Part shown: positions 1 to 13,335 of the stretch, in pieces
How positions within the stretch are numbered: the first letter of the stretch is position 1
Layout of the letters: the number at the start of each line of letters is the position of its first letter
Source of the DNA: Rhyzopertha dominica
Taxonomy: Eukaryota; Arthropoda; Insecta; Coleoptera; Bostrichidae
Assembly: GCA_025024175.1 (NCBI GenBank)
Contig: QCXZ01000064.1
Location: forward strand, 14,818,001 to 14,882,000
Reading direction: 5' to 3'
Length of the DNA: 64,000 nucleotides
The notes under the pieces: model-generated
The model's database searches: none
What the model was told of the DNA's origin: nothing
Seen by the model: the letters and a program-made list of their open reading frames with translations, nothing else
Program-made: the position numbers and the translations under genes

Positions 1-1535
1 AAAAGTGTAGGTAAGGGTCTGTTATCTCAGACTTTAGGGTAACCACAACAGCACGAGCAATTGTTGCACTTCTTATTTTCTTCACGTATTATGACCTACT
101 TCTTTTACGGTTGAACATAAAGTTCTTTATGCTTGACTCAAAGCTTCATGTATACAACGAGATTGTTATTTGCTACTACTAGTATATTACAAGTGTAGAT
201 GTCCACCGGTAGTGTCTACTAAATATGTATAATTGGTCGGTACGGTCCGCCGTCGTTGACGCAAATGCGACCGAACAATGAGCCATTTTTTAAATTCATC
301 ACTAACCCAATTTAAACACTGATTAAGTTGCCATGTGTATGTATATTATAATTTATAACGTCTATACCATAGGAGATCAAAGGAAACTTATGGAAATGTG
401 GATGGCACGTTTGGCGCAGATGTATGCATTTATAAATCCGAGTAGAGAATATTTTTAGCCAAAAATGAGACTACAAATTGTCACATCAAGTCCGATTTGA
501 AGTCTTACATAATAAAACATGGCATGCCCGCATTAACGTTGTTAAAAATATAAAGAGGGGGCCAGTGCTAACACCTGATATGAATCTTAGATATAGGGAG
601 GTTTCCGACGGCTTTTATAAGTTCCTGTTCGACAATGGCAGTAATAGTATTACACCTGCAGTGATATTAACGTAAAGCATATGGTTTCATTTCTTTATTA
701 CTAATTGTAGGTATGTATACAGCATGGTACCAAAATTTAGCAGAATCACAGCTGCCTTATGTTAAATAAACCTTTTTTTGTTTCTTAGAATGCCTTCTTC
801 TAACACGCAAAATATTGTCACGATATTAGTTTTTGGGCAATGACACCATAAATTTTTCGTTAATTATTTATAGCTCCTTGTCAAAATAATAAAAATGAAA
901 ATAGCAGTTTTATTAACATGTTGATACATCTTTTTGGAGAGCTTGTATAAATTCTAAACTCAAGCAGTATTTAGGATTTGTATCGTTTTGACTTATATAT
1001 TCTAAAACAAATAAATAATCCTTCCTTTGCGACCACTAAACATTATTAATCGTAAATCGTTGTTAAGTTTTTAAGTAAAATAAAATCTAATGCAAAAATT
1101 AGTTTGATGTAAATAGATCTAGCAACTGTGGTAACTACACAGATTTATTACAGACGTGAAATATCCCCTAAAACTCCTTGCATTTAAAGCGGTAAAGAAA
1201 GCCCAGGCAATGTGTTAGGACCCCATAGAAATAATTACTATTTGCTTATTTCAGATATTTGGAGTTTTCTTTATTGAATTCTGAGAATAAATGACACATT
1301 ACATTTTTTTTGTTTTACGCATATATTAATGAAATAAAGCTTTTAAGTAAATGTGTCGTTTCTGGATAAAATTGCTTTAGAGAGAGCAAATCGTCCTGTC
1401 CCCATATTTACGCACATTTATTAAACATGGACAGAACTCAACTACGTAGAAGAAAATTCCGTCGGCAGCTTTGGTGGCAGATTTGTTTCATATGCTGATA
1501 AAGTAGCAAGCAACGATCTATAAGACTGACTTATG
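1..1535. other. AT-rich stretch, no recognised gene
   Basis: No coding similarity was recognised on either strand. A 65-codon frame at 478-675 on the plus strand matches no family I know and has no supporting signals. I treat the stretch as intergenic or decayed repeat. Confidence 0.4.
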
Positions 1536-1630
1536 CAGAGGGTTTTACAGCCTAATGGTCGGCCGTCGTAACTTATTGTATTGTAAATGAGGGTTTTTAC
1601 AGCTTTATGGTCGGCCGTCCTAAACTATTG
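1536..1630. repeat. Two-copy tandem duplication, ~51-bp period
   Basis: Two adjacent units begin with GAGGGTTTTACAG and GAGGGTTTTTACAG and share the block ATGGTCGGCCGTC about 51 bp apart. Only two copies are visible. No element could be assigned. Confidence 0.6.
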
Positions 1631-2051
1631 GGATTTGTGGCACGCTTCAATGTTCCTAAATGGGCCGTATTCAATAAATCTTGTTGGCTAAAATTTGAAC
1701 TTTTCCACTATAAATTTTTGAAATTTATTAGTTGTGATAATTTAGTAATCAATAAAACATAGAAGATTTTATAACAAATTTTATTTAATGCAGACCTGAT
1801 GCCAACTGGCGCGACCCGCGACCTATTTTTATGTGATACTTTATTGGGTTTAAATTTTCCGATGTATAAAATAAAAGACTTTGCACATCATAACGAATTA
1901 ATACAAATTTAATATAAAAAATTACAAATTAGTACGTAGAAAATTATTTACATTTAGAATAGTGCGCAATAAAATTTATACACGGTATCGATTATCTTCA
2001 TTACAGCTTGTTAATAAGCACATTACAAGAAAGTCACAAACTAAAAAAAAA

Positions 2052-2690
2052 TTACTCACTATTACTTTCACTGCTAAAATCACGATTAACTTCTATTATT
2101 AATTCTTCTACATGATTCGCTCTGTACCGATTTTCAATGTCCAGTACATGTCGCACTGAATTTCTCCATGCATCGACACTTGTTATTTCAGCTTCGTGTC
2201 TAATTTTTAGCAGCATTTCATTGCTGAATTTTCCACCGGTGTTCCCTAGTCGAATGTCAATGGGGTTGAAAATGCAATGATATGGGAGTAATCGTAGAAT
2301 GGTGTGTCCACATTCAGAAGCGAGAATGTCAATTTTAAATTTCTTCGATTTTTTTGTGCCAAGCACTTCCAACAATTCTTTGTGAAGCCCTCTTCGAAAT
2401 ATAAATCTTCTTTTCTTAAAAAACTCTTGAATGGTTGCCCTATCAGTTGTTGTATTTGGAATTTTATCCAGTTGCTCCGAATAGTAACTAGCGTTGTCCA
2501 TTACTATGACACTGTTTGGTGGCAATTTGAGCAATAAAATGTTTTAAAACCAATTTTCAAACACTTCCGCATTCATATCAGAATGATAATCGGCGCTTGC
2601 TTCTTTTAAGCTTTTGCACCCAAGATACAAGGCTCCAGGAACGAAACCCTTTTTACCTCACCCTGCGGATCTCATTAAATTAGGAAAGAA
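2052..2690 (-). pseudogene. Decayed DDE superfamily transposase (IS630/Tc1-like, DDE_3 type)
   Basis: The open part (2052-2534) carries SVIVMDNASYYSEQ, which is the second catalytic aspartate block of DDE_3-type IS630/Tc1 transposases. Later it carries LLPYHCIFNPID, where the family normally has a NPIE-W third block. Here the catalytic Glu is replaced by Asp and the following Trp is lost. Extending upstream, the frame continues as KGFVPGA..DYHSDMNAEVFENWF, the usual region before the second block, but it is broken by a TAA at 2544-2546. The N-terminal DNA-binding region is not recognisable. This is an inactive 3' remnant of an autonomous DNA transposon. No terminal inverted repeats were found. 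The family-level call rests on the conserved MDNAS and PYHC-NPI spacing; the exact clade is inference. Confidence 0.75.
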
Positions 2691-2699
2691 TACGATTGA

Positions 2700-4261
2700 G
2701 TCATACTATTAGATGAGCAATATTTGTAGTTCAAATAATATGTTTCTTTTAATACCAAGTAACTCTCATTGATTTATATGTACGGAAAAAATTCTAAAAA
2801 AGCTTAAACACAATTTTTGGATACGGTCCACTCTGCTGCAAAACAGTGGAACGTGCCGAAACCGTCTGTTATTTACGACAGTTTCAGGTAATATTTGTAA
2901 ACCATTGCCAGCGGTAATCGGCTGTTCGTATAATGAGTCTCATAGATAGTTGCTTGCAAGTATAAATACTATCAAAGAACATCTAACAACACCTATAATA
3001 TATTACCTTTTCTATTGCATGCATTCCTGTTCTAGCTCGTGTTCTAGTGTAATATGTTATGAATACTCCAGAACGAAAAATTTAATTTAATACTATTGAA
3101 TTCGCGAGGTTCATATTATTAGGGTTTCTCAAAGTCTATCAAGTTGTTTTCACATACTATGCTGCTCTTTGGCGACAATCACTGTTCTCCATCGAAGGTT
3201 TTAATTTAACAGTGACTAGAACAGAAAAACGTATTATTTGCTAGTATCGTTTAGGCAGAAAAAATGTATACCTGAAACAACGCTTAAAAAATCGAGACCA
3301 CATCACTACCACATTCGTGATGCTGATAAAATACTCCTTTACACACTTCTTTGAGGTTGGAATTTGTGCCTGCTGAACTGAGGTTTGTATGTAATCAGGA
3401 ATACATATGTCACTTTTCGGAGAAGTCTCAGTACCGCGATAAAAAGTTTTTGAGGAATTACCTCAACCCCTTATAGAATAAAGTGGGTCGGTCGGTGGTT
3501 TTAATTCCGTGAACTACGACTTCCACTTCAAATACGTTAGCGCCGGTGAGATTGAACCTTAAATCTTCATTTGATTCAAGCCAGGGGCTATCAGCGGAGA
3601 AGCGGCACCTAGTGTCTCCGGCAAGAGGTGACCACCTTTATGCTGGGCAATATCTCCTTTCTCCTGTTTGCGCTATTTTTACGTTCCGCTGATTTAGAAT
3701 CGAACAGATTTATTGCCCTTGCGCTGACATATTTACTGTCCTTCCTAATATGGCACACGTAGCGAATGGGTTTAGAGCACAAATTGGTCTAGTTATCCTT
3801 AGAAATAAATCGACTTTAGGTGACAGGGGCACATACATAACTTTCTGAGGGCATAAGCGGCAGCCAAGCGCAATTCTAGGATTTAGGATGTTGCAAGTAT
3901 ATTGTTCAGTATTAATATATGCAACAAAAAATATTGATAATTTTTGGAAAACATGCACGAATATAGGCTCATAAGGGCTGATTTTCTACCTAGTTTACAC
4001 GAGTGAAAATTTGCAGGAGAGTATATAAAACTTCCTTCGCAGTGTTTGTGAATCAGTCACTATCTGTACTTGTTACAATCATATAGGAAATCAATAATAC
4101 AGTCAGATTTGAAAGCAATTTCAAGAATTTTATACTGATAAAAACTGCGCAGTGGTGGAGAACTAGACAGTCACCATGCGAAAATAAACGCTTAATTCTA
4201 CATGTAGGTGGCGTAAACAAGAAATGTGGTAGCAAAACTTATTCAGGGACAGTATAACAAA
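2700..4261. other. No recognised gene
   Basis: The longest frame (3710-3958, minus, 82 codons) has no recognisable motif. The GC-richer patch at 3480-3680 looks like decayed repeat but could not be assigned. Confidence 0.35.
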
Positions 4262-6472
4262 GGCAGCAGGCAGTAGCGAATCCAGGGCGGGAAGTTAAGG
4301 AGCTCAAGCCCCCCCCCCCCCTCCCCCCCGCTCCCAAAGCTCTGGGTCCACCCTTGACAAATCTCAAACTTAGTATTATCTTTCTTTCTCAGTACAACAT
4401 TACTACTACAGTACAATATTTATCACCTATCGTTACTTGATCCAGTAGTAGGTATAGTATTTTTCAACTTTATATTTCTATAAGAAGGCGTCAAGTTTTT
4501 AAACCGCGCGCCACAGATACACAGCACGCGTGCTCTCTCCTCTGTAGCGCGTGCTCATGCTCGTGCTTCGCGGTGTGCTTTTGTTTGTTTTTGTAAAATT
4601 TGGATTAAAATGACATTTTAACGTAAACCATATCTTCGTTTGTTTTACTGAACAAAAAAAGAAGAGGACAAATCGAAATGTCAGCGACTTATCATCGTTG
4701 ACTCAAAGTTATTCCGGTAGGTACATCCTCTGGGTGTGGACTCTCCTACTGTATGGTCTCTGTCTGCCCTACAATGGACAGCGTGAGGTAATTAATATTC
4801 AATTACCTACGATTTAAACCAATAATCGGTTTAATCTAGTTTAAACTTCTTTTAACTAGATTACTAGGCACGCGCTATCACCTCCGTGAATGTCATAGTT
4901 TTAGGTACTTACGGCGTTATTTATCTAAAATCGGCCAATAATCAGAAAGGGGTTGCAGTAAAATTTCTTTCACTATGAGTCCAAGTTTGATAATGAGGAA
5001 AAATAACAGGTATACACGTACCTATCAAAATAAGTATGTGCTATTTAGCGTGTTAGTCTTTGACATGATAAAGCCTGCCCATAATGGACAAGTTGCATGA
5101 TTTTTAAATTTCAACATTTATCTGCTGAAATTAACGTCCTGACAGTCAGGAAGTGTTTTGTGCAAAACAACCCGGACAAAGCTGAAATAATTGCATTGTA
5201 AAATGTAAACAATTTTTCATGACTGAAAACGCTCAAGGGCGCCCACGTCACGTTCCGTTTTCAAGCGCCAGCCGAGATCTGTCACGCTGACAGACGTTCA
5301 GACATCTTGTATTGACTACTATTTCGGGGTGATATGGGTATTTTGCCGCAGATTAGTGTGTGTGTAGTTTTTCCTCTCCTCCTCTCGTTTGATTTCTGTA
5401 CACAATTATTTTTCTATTTTTTTTTCTAGATACTTTACCATTTTGGGCACACCGAAATAAATATGGTTTGGAACGCAAAACCACATATTTATACACATCG
5501 CTAACCACACACTATTTTTTTGTATTTTCCGCTTTCAGAAGAATGTTCGGCAATCATATTAAACTACTAACCCTAACCAAGAAATGACTCCACGAAAACG
5601 GCGCACGTAGATGATTCAGACGTTTCGCATGAGATGACAAATGCGCGACAATCTAGAATGAAACGTGACATCACACATGGTTTTTAGGGGGACGTAATTA
5701 AATGCAATTTTTAATTTGAATTTCATTTGAAACGGTAATTCTGTAAGTGTAACTTATATATGCAGGATATCCTCGAAATACACCGATGTTTGACAGGTGA
5801 CAGAAAACGCAATATTAAAAACTTTTTTCGAATAAATAAAATTCCAAAAACTCTTTGTGTTTAATATACAGAGTGATGATTTAATAAATAATCTTTTGAA
5901 ATTGATCTTTAACACCCTGTATATATAAAAAAGCGTTTTCAACAATTTTTTATTTGGAAAGTTTTTAAAATTGCGTTTTCCAGCACTTTTCAAGCGTTGT
6001 CAGTTTCAATAATATTTATATGATTTCACAGAATAATGGCGCTGTAGCGTTTTTCAACAAAAAAAAATCGATTTTTAGGGACGAACGGCAAACTTCAAAT
6101 ACATTGGGGAGACATGGGGTTGTGCATTACCCCAGTGCAGGCCACTGGTGCTTTAGAAAACTCCCTACGACTTTTTTTAATGTACCTTATGCTGTAATGA
6201 TTTCCACCATATTTGAAATTGATATCTTTTATAGTTCATAAATAGTCTTAAAAATTCATTTTTAAAATTCAATTTCAACACTTTACATATCAAAAACAAA
6301 GCGATTTCGGGAATGTTATTATTCGAAAAAAGTTTTTAAAATTGCATTTTCTATCACCTGTCAAATGTTGTCGGTGTATTTCCAGGACACCCTGTATAAA
6401 AAACAAGCAATTTCTCCAATAAGTCAAGCCCCCCCCCCCCAACCAAAATCTGGATCCGCCACTGGGCAGCAG
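4262..6472. mobile_element. hAT-like non-autonomous DNA transposon with 8-bp target duplication
   Basis: The left end starts CAGTAGCGAATCCAG (from 4271). The right end, read on the minus strand from 6464, is CAGTGGCGGATCCAG, so 13 of 15 bases match. The flanks carry a perfect 8-bp direct repeat, GGCAGCAG, at 4262-4269 and 6465-6472. An 8-bp target duplication with CAG-starting ends is the hallmark of hAT insertions. One extra G separates the left duplication from the terminus. Poly-C tracts lie just inside both ends (about 4309-4329 and 6429-6440). At 4345-4357 there is a second, right-end-like stretch (CTGGGTCCACCCTTG), suggesting a nested or rearranged terminus. No transposase was found inside, so mobilisation would have needed a helper. 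A foldback MITE is nested at 5757-6398. Confidence 0.72.
5757..6398. mobile_element. Foldback MITE with CAGGGTGTCC-type ends, nested in the hAT-like element
   Basis: The arms at about 5757-5862 and 6290-6398 are inverted copies of each other. Both include GAAATACACCGA, TTTGACAGGTGA and a run resembling AAAAACTTTTTTCGAA. The right end reads ACACCCTGTATA, a terminus seen in many insect DNA transposons, and TATA lies at both borders. A third copy of the arm, in the same orientation as the right arm, occupies 5926-6010. A small inverted pair (TATACAGAGTG / CACCCTGTATA) lies at 5868-5925. Repeated self-insertion or template-switch growth is the likely origin. No coding capacity was seen. Confidence 0.7.
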
Positions 6473-6479
6473 CATCATT

Positions 6480-8136
6480 ATGAATCGAATTAAATATGTA
6501 CGATTTAAATTTGCGGTGATATGGGATACGCTGTAGGTACGCAAATAAGTTACAAATTGTTATCAGACAAAAGGAAAGCAGGCGCTTGTCACCGAAAGAT
6601 TTCTGAGATCGTACAAACACATGATGAACTTTCTTCCAAGTGTTGTCTTTTGATAAAGCAAGGCAGCCAAAATATTGATTGGCTGGTTTCTCCTAAATTT
6701 GTCTCAAGAGCGAACCATTAGGTAATTAGAAACACTGGTACTCAAGACTCCAACAAGTTCATCTTTAATATCTTTTGTAACAAATGTTTTTCTACTGTTT
6801 TAGCTCAATCAAAAATTGCTCTTTAAACGACAACCAAACCAGTACGACAGAGATATGGTGTACGATATAAAGGTTCTCCAGTACCTACATAAGTAAGAGT
6901 GCAGTCTCACGTATGGACCAAGACGTTTGTGCAAAATGCTCATCGAGCAACTACTGTAAACGCCAGTTAGCAAAAGATTGATGATGAAATAAAACTCAAA
7001 GTAGCAATAAGACGTGGAAATGTTAGTTCTACAAGTACTTGCAACACTTTTCTAAGTGGATATGGTTAAGAATATGAGAAACGGTGGAAACGACAATTCA
7101 AATAACATGGCATCGGACAAATGTTCACCATAAGAAAATTATTATTTTCAATATTTCAACTTTTTTGGGATTAATTTGCCTTCATAAAGCCGCATCACTT
7201 TAAAATTATATCCATATTTGCTTTCAAACGTCGGATAATTTGGACTAATGCAAAGTTACCACCTACATACAATTCTAATCTTATATTGGTACAGGTTAAG
7301 ATATAAGTCAACAATAAAAATCTTTCAGCTTGTAGTTAGAATGTCGACTGCGGTAGATAAATAAAATATCTCCGGTCATTGTAATGTGTCAATAATATAC
7401 AGAACATCAAGGTAATAGTTTCATATCAACGCGGCATTTTTACTACTGCAGGATTAGATAATCCACTGTAGATTGTTTGAGGCTGTTGCGATAATTAAAG
7501 CACCCGTTGTTGGCAAAAAAGGTATTATTTTTTTTGTTTTAGTCTCCTTAACGAGCAGAATAAGAAATAGGCTGGTATTATGCATTTTGTAAGAACGAAC
7601 AGTTAAAATAAAAGTATAGTAATTATTACCGCGCTTGCATGTCGCTTCTCAATTCAGAATTTGCGCATATGTAGTTACACTTAGATTGGGATATGTCCCT
7701 ATAGAATGGCCCGAGTAAAAAACTTTACTGCTTTGAATATAAAAGAAAGAACACTTTTGTGCTGTCCAGTGCAACATCTTAACTCCTCTTAGCTCCTTGC
7801 ATACAATATTAAAAACTGCATTAGCCAGTTTACAGGAAAGTATGTTTGTATTTTTGTACAATAAGTTCACGGACTGGTTTTGTTTTCGGCCGCTCTCGGG
7901 GCTTTAGAAAAAAAAATACGCACCTAAGTTTGAAGTTTATTTGTTCAAAACTACCTAATAATCAAAGGGAATGGAGCCTTTTCTGGCTTTTCTTTAACCT
8001 AATTTGGCACTTAAATAAATTAGACACTATAAATACAGATTAAGAAAAAGGATGCCGAAAAGTTAATAACTGAGATCCTTCTTGTGGACAGATAAAGTAC
8101 GAATAAACTTTCACACTAGATACTGTTTATACAGCG
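6480..8136. other. No recognised gene
   Basis: Frames at 6521-6721 and 7649-7870 carry no known motif. Around 6780-7090 a broken frame might be a transposase N-terminus belonging to the Tc1 fragment downstream, but I could not match it. Confidence 0.3.
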
Positions 8137-8400
8137 TTGCTTTATTGGCCCAGTTTTGAGTGCCTGTATTGGCTTAAGCCAAGTCAGTTTGATAAACAAG
8201 ATCTCCCTTTCCAACAGGACAATGCACAACTACATATAACTGCTTTAAACAAAAACAACGTCAATTGTCCACCAAGATCTCAAAATCTTTCACCCATCGA
8301 ACAGGTATGGCACATTATGGTTACAAGAATAGAAGATCTACCCCCCAACTTCTACAGACTCTATCGTTACTCAATGATGAAGCACTAATAGCCATGAAAT
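8137..8400 (+). pseudogene. Tc1-like transposase C-terminal fragment
   Basis: The fragment contains LPFQQDNAQLH followed by CPPRSQNLSPIEQVWHIM. This is the second-Asp block (QDNA-H) and third-Glu block (PPRSPDLSPIEHVWD) of Tc1 transposases at about the usual spacing. Both catalytic residues are present: the Asp codon is at 8218-8220 and the Glu lies in SPIEQVW. The region holding the first Asp and the paired helix-turn-helix domain were not found upstream, and the frame stops soon after the Glu block. It is a 5'-truncated or internally decayed copy. Terminal inverted repeats were not identified. Confidence 0.8.
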
Positions 8401-9377
8401 GAGATACATCAGGCGGGAACTAATCATCTGACTGAGTGACCAGCTGACCAGATGCGGTAATGTATGCATACAGTACCCATTATTAATATCCCTCTGGATT
8501 TTGTATAAGAACTGTTCGATTCCATTCTGCTCTTTGTTTAATTATTGCAAACCAATGATACAGTGTTCTTGATTTCTATGTCAGTCAGTATGGATCGCAC
8601 TTCATCTGATTTAGTTTAAACGCTAATCCGAATATACGTGTACACAGCTGGTGTAATACGCAACTAATTAGTGAGTTATTTCGCAGACGTTATTTATTTC
8701 TACCAGTGCACGGGCTGGGTGGCTGATTTATTTTCTACGCTTGCCGCATAATGTCCCAGGTATTCCCCTCTGGCGGCAGACTGCCCGTATAGTTCATTTA
8801 ATTCTACAACATGACTGCCTGGAATTCTACAGCAGTCGCTGATTTACGTAAGGGAAAATTTAGACCAAGATTGTGCCTTTGGCATTGTTCCTGACATCGT
8901 TAAGTATATGTCGTGATACTTATATTTTCAGAAAAATTTTAAAATGATTGTTGTACTATCCTTTCTGTACATACATTTTTTATACCAACCTGAATTCTTG
9001 CCGAGTTTATTAATAAATACGAAAGTTGAGCTATATATTGAACTTCTAATGTTCATTTCAGCCATCTGAATTCAGAATATTAAAAAAGGATGTAAAATAA
9101 GCAGAAAAATCGCAATAAACATCGCCCCGCAAATTAACGGTTTCGAAGATATGGAAGGTTATTATTTTTTACCTCCTTTTTTATTTCGCAAAAACCTGCT
9201 AATGCAATTGTCATCGAAGCGCAACCTCTTCAGGGTAAAGCTTATGCAAGTCGCTAAAGTCCTTCACATAGTACATTTCGAACAATTCATCAAATATTGT
9301 GTGACGTCGATTCATTGAGCAAACAATGCTACTTATCTGGAAGATCTACAGTATCTACTCATAGTGCAGAATAACCT
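8401..9377. other. No recognised gene
   Basis: Nothing recognisable was seen here. The last part (9210-9377) probably holds unrecognisable N-terminal sequence of the transposase relic that follows. Confidence 0.35.
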
Positions 9378-10160
9378 CTGGCACTGATAGAGCATAATCC
9401 GGGTACGAGTGTGCGGAGAATATCAGCCGACGAAGGAATTAGTGCCTATCTCGTTTGGAGAATTTTCCACGAGCAGCTACTTAGCTGTAATATGTACAAC
9501 GACTACAGTACCTAAAGCGCTTTTGGTTTTTGCTGCTGGTTTTTACACAATGGTACTGAAAACCCCCGTTTTCTTGCCATTATTATTTTTACTGATGAGG
9601 CTGGATTCACGCGAAACTAAGTTGTGAATTTTATTATATTTTATTATATGTTATATTTTAATAATTTATTATATTATATGCTTTATATTAACATTAAACA
9701 CTTGGATGGACATTGTACGCGAAAGGTGTCTAGGTCCTGTTTTACTAACCAATTGACAGGCTCTACTTACCTAAACTTTCTGCAGAACGCAATCGATGAC
9801 AACATTCCTTTGTACCAACAAAATGTGGTTCTAATACGACGCCGCCGCAGCCCATTTTTTCGATTACCGTTTGAAAGGCATTTATACCAAACTTTTTTGA
9901 AGTTTGAAGGAGTCTCCCTGTATCATATTCAGTGAGACCGCCTGATTTAAACCCCTTGTTTTTTAAAAGTTATTTGAGAACATTTTTCTGTTGTGCTACT
10001 GTAAACAATCTCCAGCAGCTGCAGCTTCGAATTGATCAAAAATACTAAGAAATCCGAGACAGTGAGGGGTTTTAGAAATACTTCGAATATACTTCAGACA
10101 AAGAAGTCATGCCTGCCTGGAATGGAGCAAGGCACTTTGAACATCTTACGTAACTTTACC
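9378..10160 (+). pseudogene. Mariner-type transposase relic (insect IS630/mariner superfamily)
   Basis: Joining frames by eye gives a colinear series of motifs typical of an abundant insect mariner-type transposase. First is an HTH-like stretch EHNPGTSVRRISADEGIS at 9390-9450. Next is the first-Asp block FTDEAGFTR near 9585-9615. Then come NQLTGSTYLNFLQNA near 9750-9790, a decayed QNVV second block near 9820, and a C-terminal NNLQQLQ-like stretch around 10005-10030. In-frame stops and several frameshifts separate these pieces. A roughly 75-bp AT-rich tract (9620-9700) replaces the sequence after the first Asp block. The third catalytic block is not clear. Terminal repeats were not found. Confidence 0.72.
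9622..9700. repeat. AT-rich simple sequence (TTATA-like)
   Basis: An imperfect TTTTATTATAT-type run interrupts the mariner-type transposase relic exactly where a conserved region should be. It is probably an expansion after inactivation. Confidence 0.6.
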
Positions 10161-13100
10161 TTTTGTTTTTGCTAGAAGCTTCTTTTCTTTGTTTGTAATA
10201 ATAAATAGGTACTTAATGGTTAACTGCAAAAAATGTTTCAAAAAAGAAATATCGCATACCTGGAACCGTTACTTAGGGGATCCATATTCATTGAAGCTTT
10301 TGTGCCCAATTTAGTCCGCAGGAATATTTAAAGAGGTAATAGTCTTTAAGAGTATAACACGATACTGCTTTAGCAATAACTTTATTATGTAAGCAACTGC
10401 TTTCGTCCTCCTATATCTCAGAAGCGGTATCAAATTTAGATACCTACAATTTGTAAATACTCTACACCCTGCCTAAAAACATCTAACCGTCTAATTCTGT
10501 GTTTGCACCTTCTTACACTGCCAATATTAATTTTGAATACCGGATTCGGCTGTTCTTTGTCACCCTATCCACATGACAAGCACTTCCACCACTTGTTTCT
10601 CATTAGAATATTGCGCATACATAAAGAATAGTTGGCCTAATTATCTTGCTGTATCTGTAGTTGAATCGCCCTTGATACATCCCGGGACCCTTTTCGCCTT
10701 TTCAGTTTCTCTTTTTTGACTTGGTTCAAAGAAGTTATTAATTATTTTTGCATCTAGTCTTCATGCCGCTTATATATAACACTCAAGCTTGCGCATTTTA
10801 CTAAATACTAATTTCAACGCTTTCGTCAGACTTGCTACAGTCGTCAGTTAAACACAGATGGCATTTGGTATGGTTGTGACATTTCTGTTTATGTATTTGT
10901 CTCATATCAATAAACCCAGAAATTAAATTTAATAATACTGCCGGTCGATCGAGAACTTTTCACAGGAATCTATCACTTTTTCGGTCCTTACTTGAATCTT
11001 ACGTCACAGTAAAATACTAAAGCTGAACGTTCTTACCCCATATATTTTCAAAGTGCAAAGAAAGTATTTAATTTAAGGAACATTATATTTACACAATTTA
11101 CTACAGATGAGAGTGCTTATGTCTGAAATCGTTTCATTCCCAACAAGATATTCCCAATCAATCATGCAAAGTGTATATGTATAACATGGATATCTTTGCC
11201 ACACAAGAAGTACTTGTAAAGCTATTTTTACCGATATTTATACCATCTGTGCATATTCGGACACTCCTTTCCTATTGAACGTTTCTCTAGCATACACTTT
11301 TCCAAAATATTGAATAACTCATATGCTGGCAGTTCCCTAACTACTGAAATTCCATAGCAAAATCGAATATGTGCAATTATGTACAGGTACATCAAGAGGC
11401 TGTTCCTGCTACCATCTATTACATCATCAAGCTGAATTAAGCGAGAAATTTCCACAAGGCTTAGACAAAATAATTTTCACAACTTTAGCTGGTGTGTGAT
11501 CACTTCTTAATTTACAAACACAGCTTCTTTATTATAGAAGTGAATTTTTGCTTTCATAAGATTTTAGTTTAGGTGCAAAAAATTTCTGATGTTTCTTAGT
11601 GTTTACGACTAAATGCTTTTAAAGGCCATCACGTTTGTTAAGTGATAGGTATGTTAGGAGTCGCCAAAGCTTTTGAACACTATCTTTTATCGTCATATAC
11701 TTCGTGCTTGTAAATAAAAAAATTGTCCGAATATTCTCCTAATTCTTTATTGCGATATTACGCTCTTCTGCTTGCTTGTTGGTGTTCACAATTATTATGC
11801 CAGAGTGTGTTAAAGTTAAGCCTGGCATGTACAAGTTTGATGCCATCACCTATCATTTTAAATGTTTAGAATGTTTATGGTATAGAAATGTCAAGTACTG
11901 TTTCGGTTGTGTTGGCGCGTTTCCTAAGCCGAGAAATATTATTAAATTTAATTATTCTTATCGCAATCCTGTAACCCATATTCATCTGATGTTTAGATGG
12001 TTTTGAATCGTTTGCCGAAACGAAGTCGTAACAAGACTACCCTCCCGGTGCTGAAGGCAGAGATGACGGATGGGTACACTAAGGGTGCACCCTGACGTGC
12101 TCGGAAGTTCCCGGAAAGACCGACAAAGATCAAGGGTTGCCTGTTCCTGTCTTCAGGTGCGTGAAGTTTAATTTGGCGGGGCCGTGGAAATATTTACGTA
12201 GCGTGTCCGAAGTTAGATAGCGTATACAATACACGCACATGCAAATAGTTTGGAAAGTTAGTGGCGCAGTCTTAAGCACCCAGAATATTTAAGGAATATC
12301 ATCCCCGTGAAAGTTATAACGTTTTAGGAAGCGGGGGTAAGTAAGTAAGTAAGCTAGCTGATTACGTGTTTACTACTTTTTCGTTTGATACACGCTTATA
12401 GTATGTCGCAGAAATTAGTTTGTGGCAAATACACTAGATTGCAATGGAAATGCAACAAAGAGTGCTTTGCGTACGCGAACCAATTTTCACAGTTTTGACC
12501 CAAAACATAAAACATCCTAACTGCTGATGGGTGAGGTAAGGGTAGCATGATTAGCGAATTTGCATTGTATAACAGCCCGGCTCCTTCTGGCTAAAATCTA
12601 CCTGCCTCAATATGCACTAAATTGGTATGAGGTTTCTCAAAAACAAATTTGTGCTGCAAATTACTTCACCTAATATGTATAACATTTAACATTCAAGAGC
12701 GCATGAGTGCATTCATCTAATATATCTGTTAGCGTTTAAACCGGAATATTATAAACTATAGTTTAGCAAATCAACCATATTATATTGAATATAGTAAATA
12801 ATGTCCGAATAATTAGAACTGCTATATAATTTCAGACAGGGCCGGCCGGAGGCGTTATTGACTAATTTTAAAAACCTCAATAATTTTTTTAGATGGTAAT
12901 TATTATATCAAAGGTTGTTCGATAATAAAATTAAAACAATAGCCTACATTTTCTTTGACGACTGCTGGCCACTGATTATATAGTTCGTATGTTGTACGCT
13001 AGAAGTAGCTACAACAAATTGCATCAGAAAACAGCGAAAAATGAAATAAACTGAAATTGGACAAGAAAACATAAGATGTTAGTAGACGTAAAGCAGTGGC

Positions 13101-13290
13101 GAGGTACGATTGTGATAGCTACCCACACTTCGCATACAGTACATTTTTGTGTCCTATTTTGTCAGAATCAAACATTAAATATCAGTGGCAATGAGGCAAT
13201 GAGGCACTTATGGCTCACATTATTTCCCATGTCGCTTGACTTTAAATGTACAATAGACGATTTTTTTTCGAATGAAAAAACTTCCGCAGC
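10161..13290. other. No recognised gene
   Basis: Short frames at 11228-11455 (minus) and 11776-12006 (plus) have no family motif. A GC-richer patch at 12030-12200 and a short GTAA run near 12337-12352 are the only compositional features. Confidence 0.35.
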
Positions 13291-13300
13291 TAATAATAAC

Positions 13301-13335
<35 letters not shown>

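Noticed and set aside
6780..7090. Possible transposase N-terminus for the Tc1 fragment
   Set aside because: No convincing helix-turn-helix motif could be aligned in any frame.
9590..9620. CTGATGAG...GAAAC resembling a hammerhead core
   Set aside because: It is explained by the coding sequence of the transposase motif TDEAGFTRN, and no consistent helix II forms.
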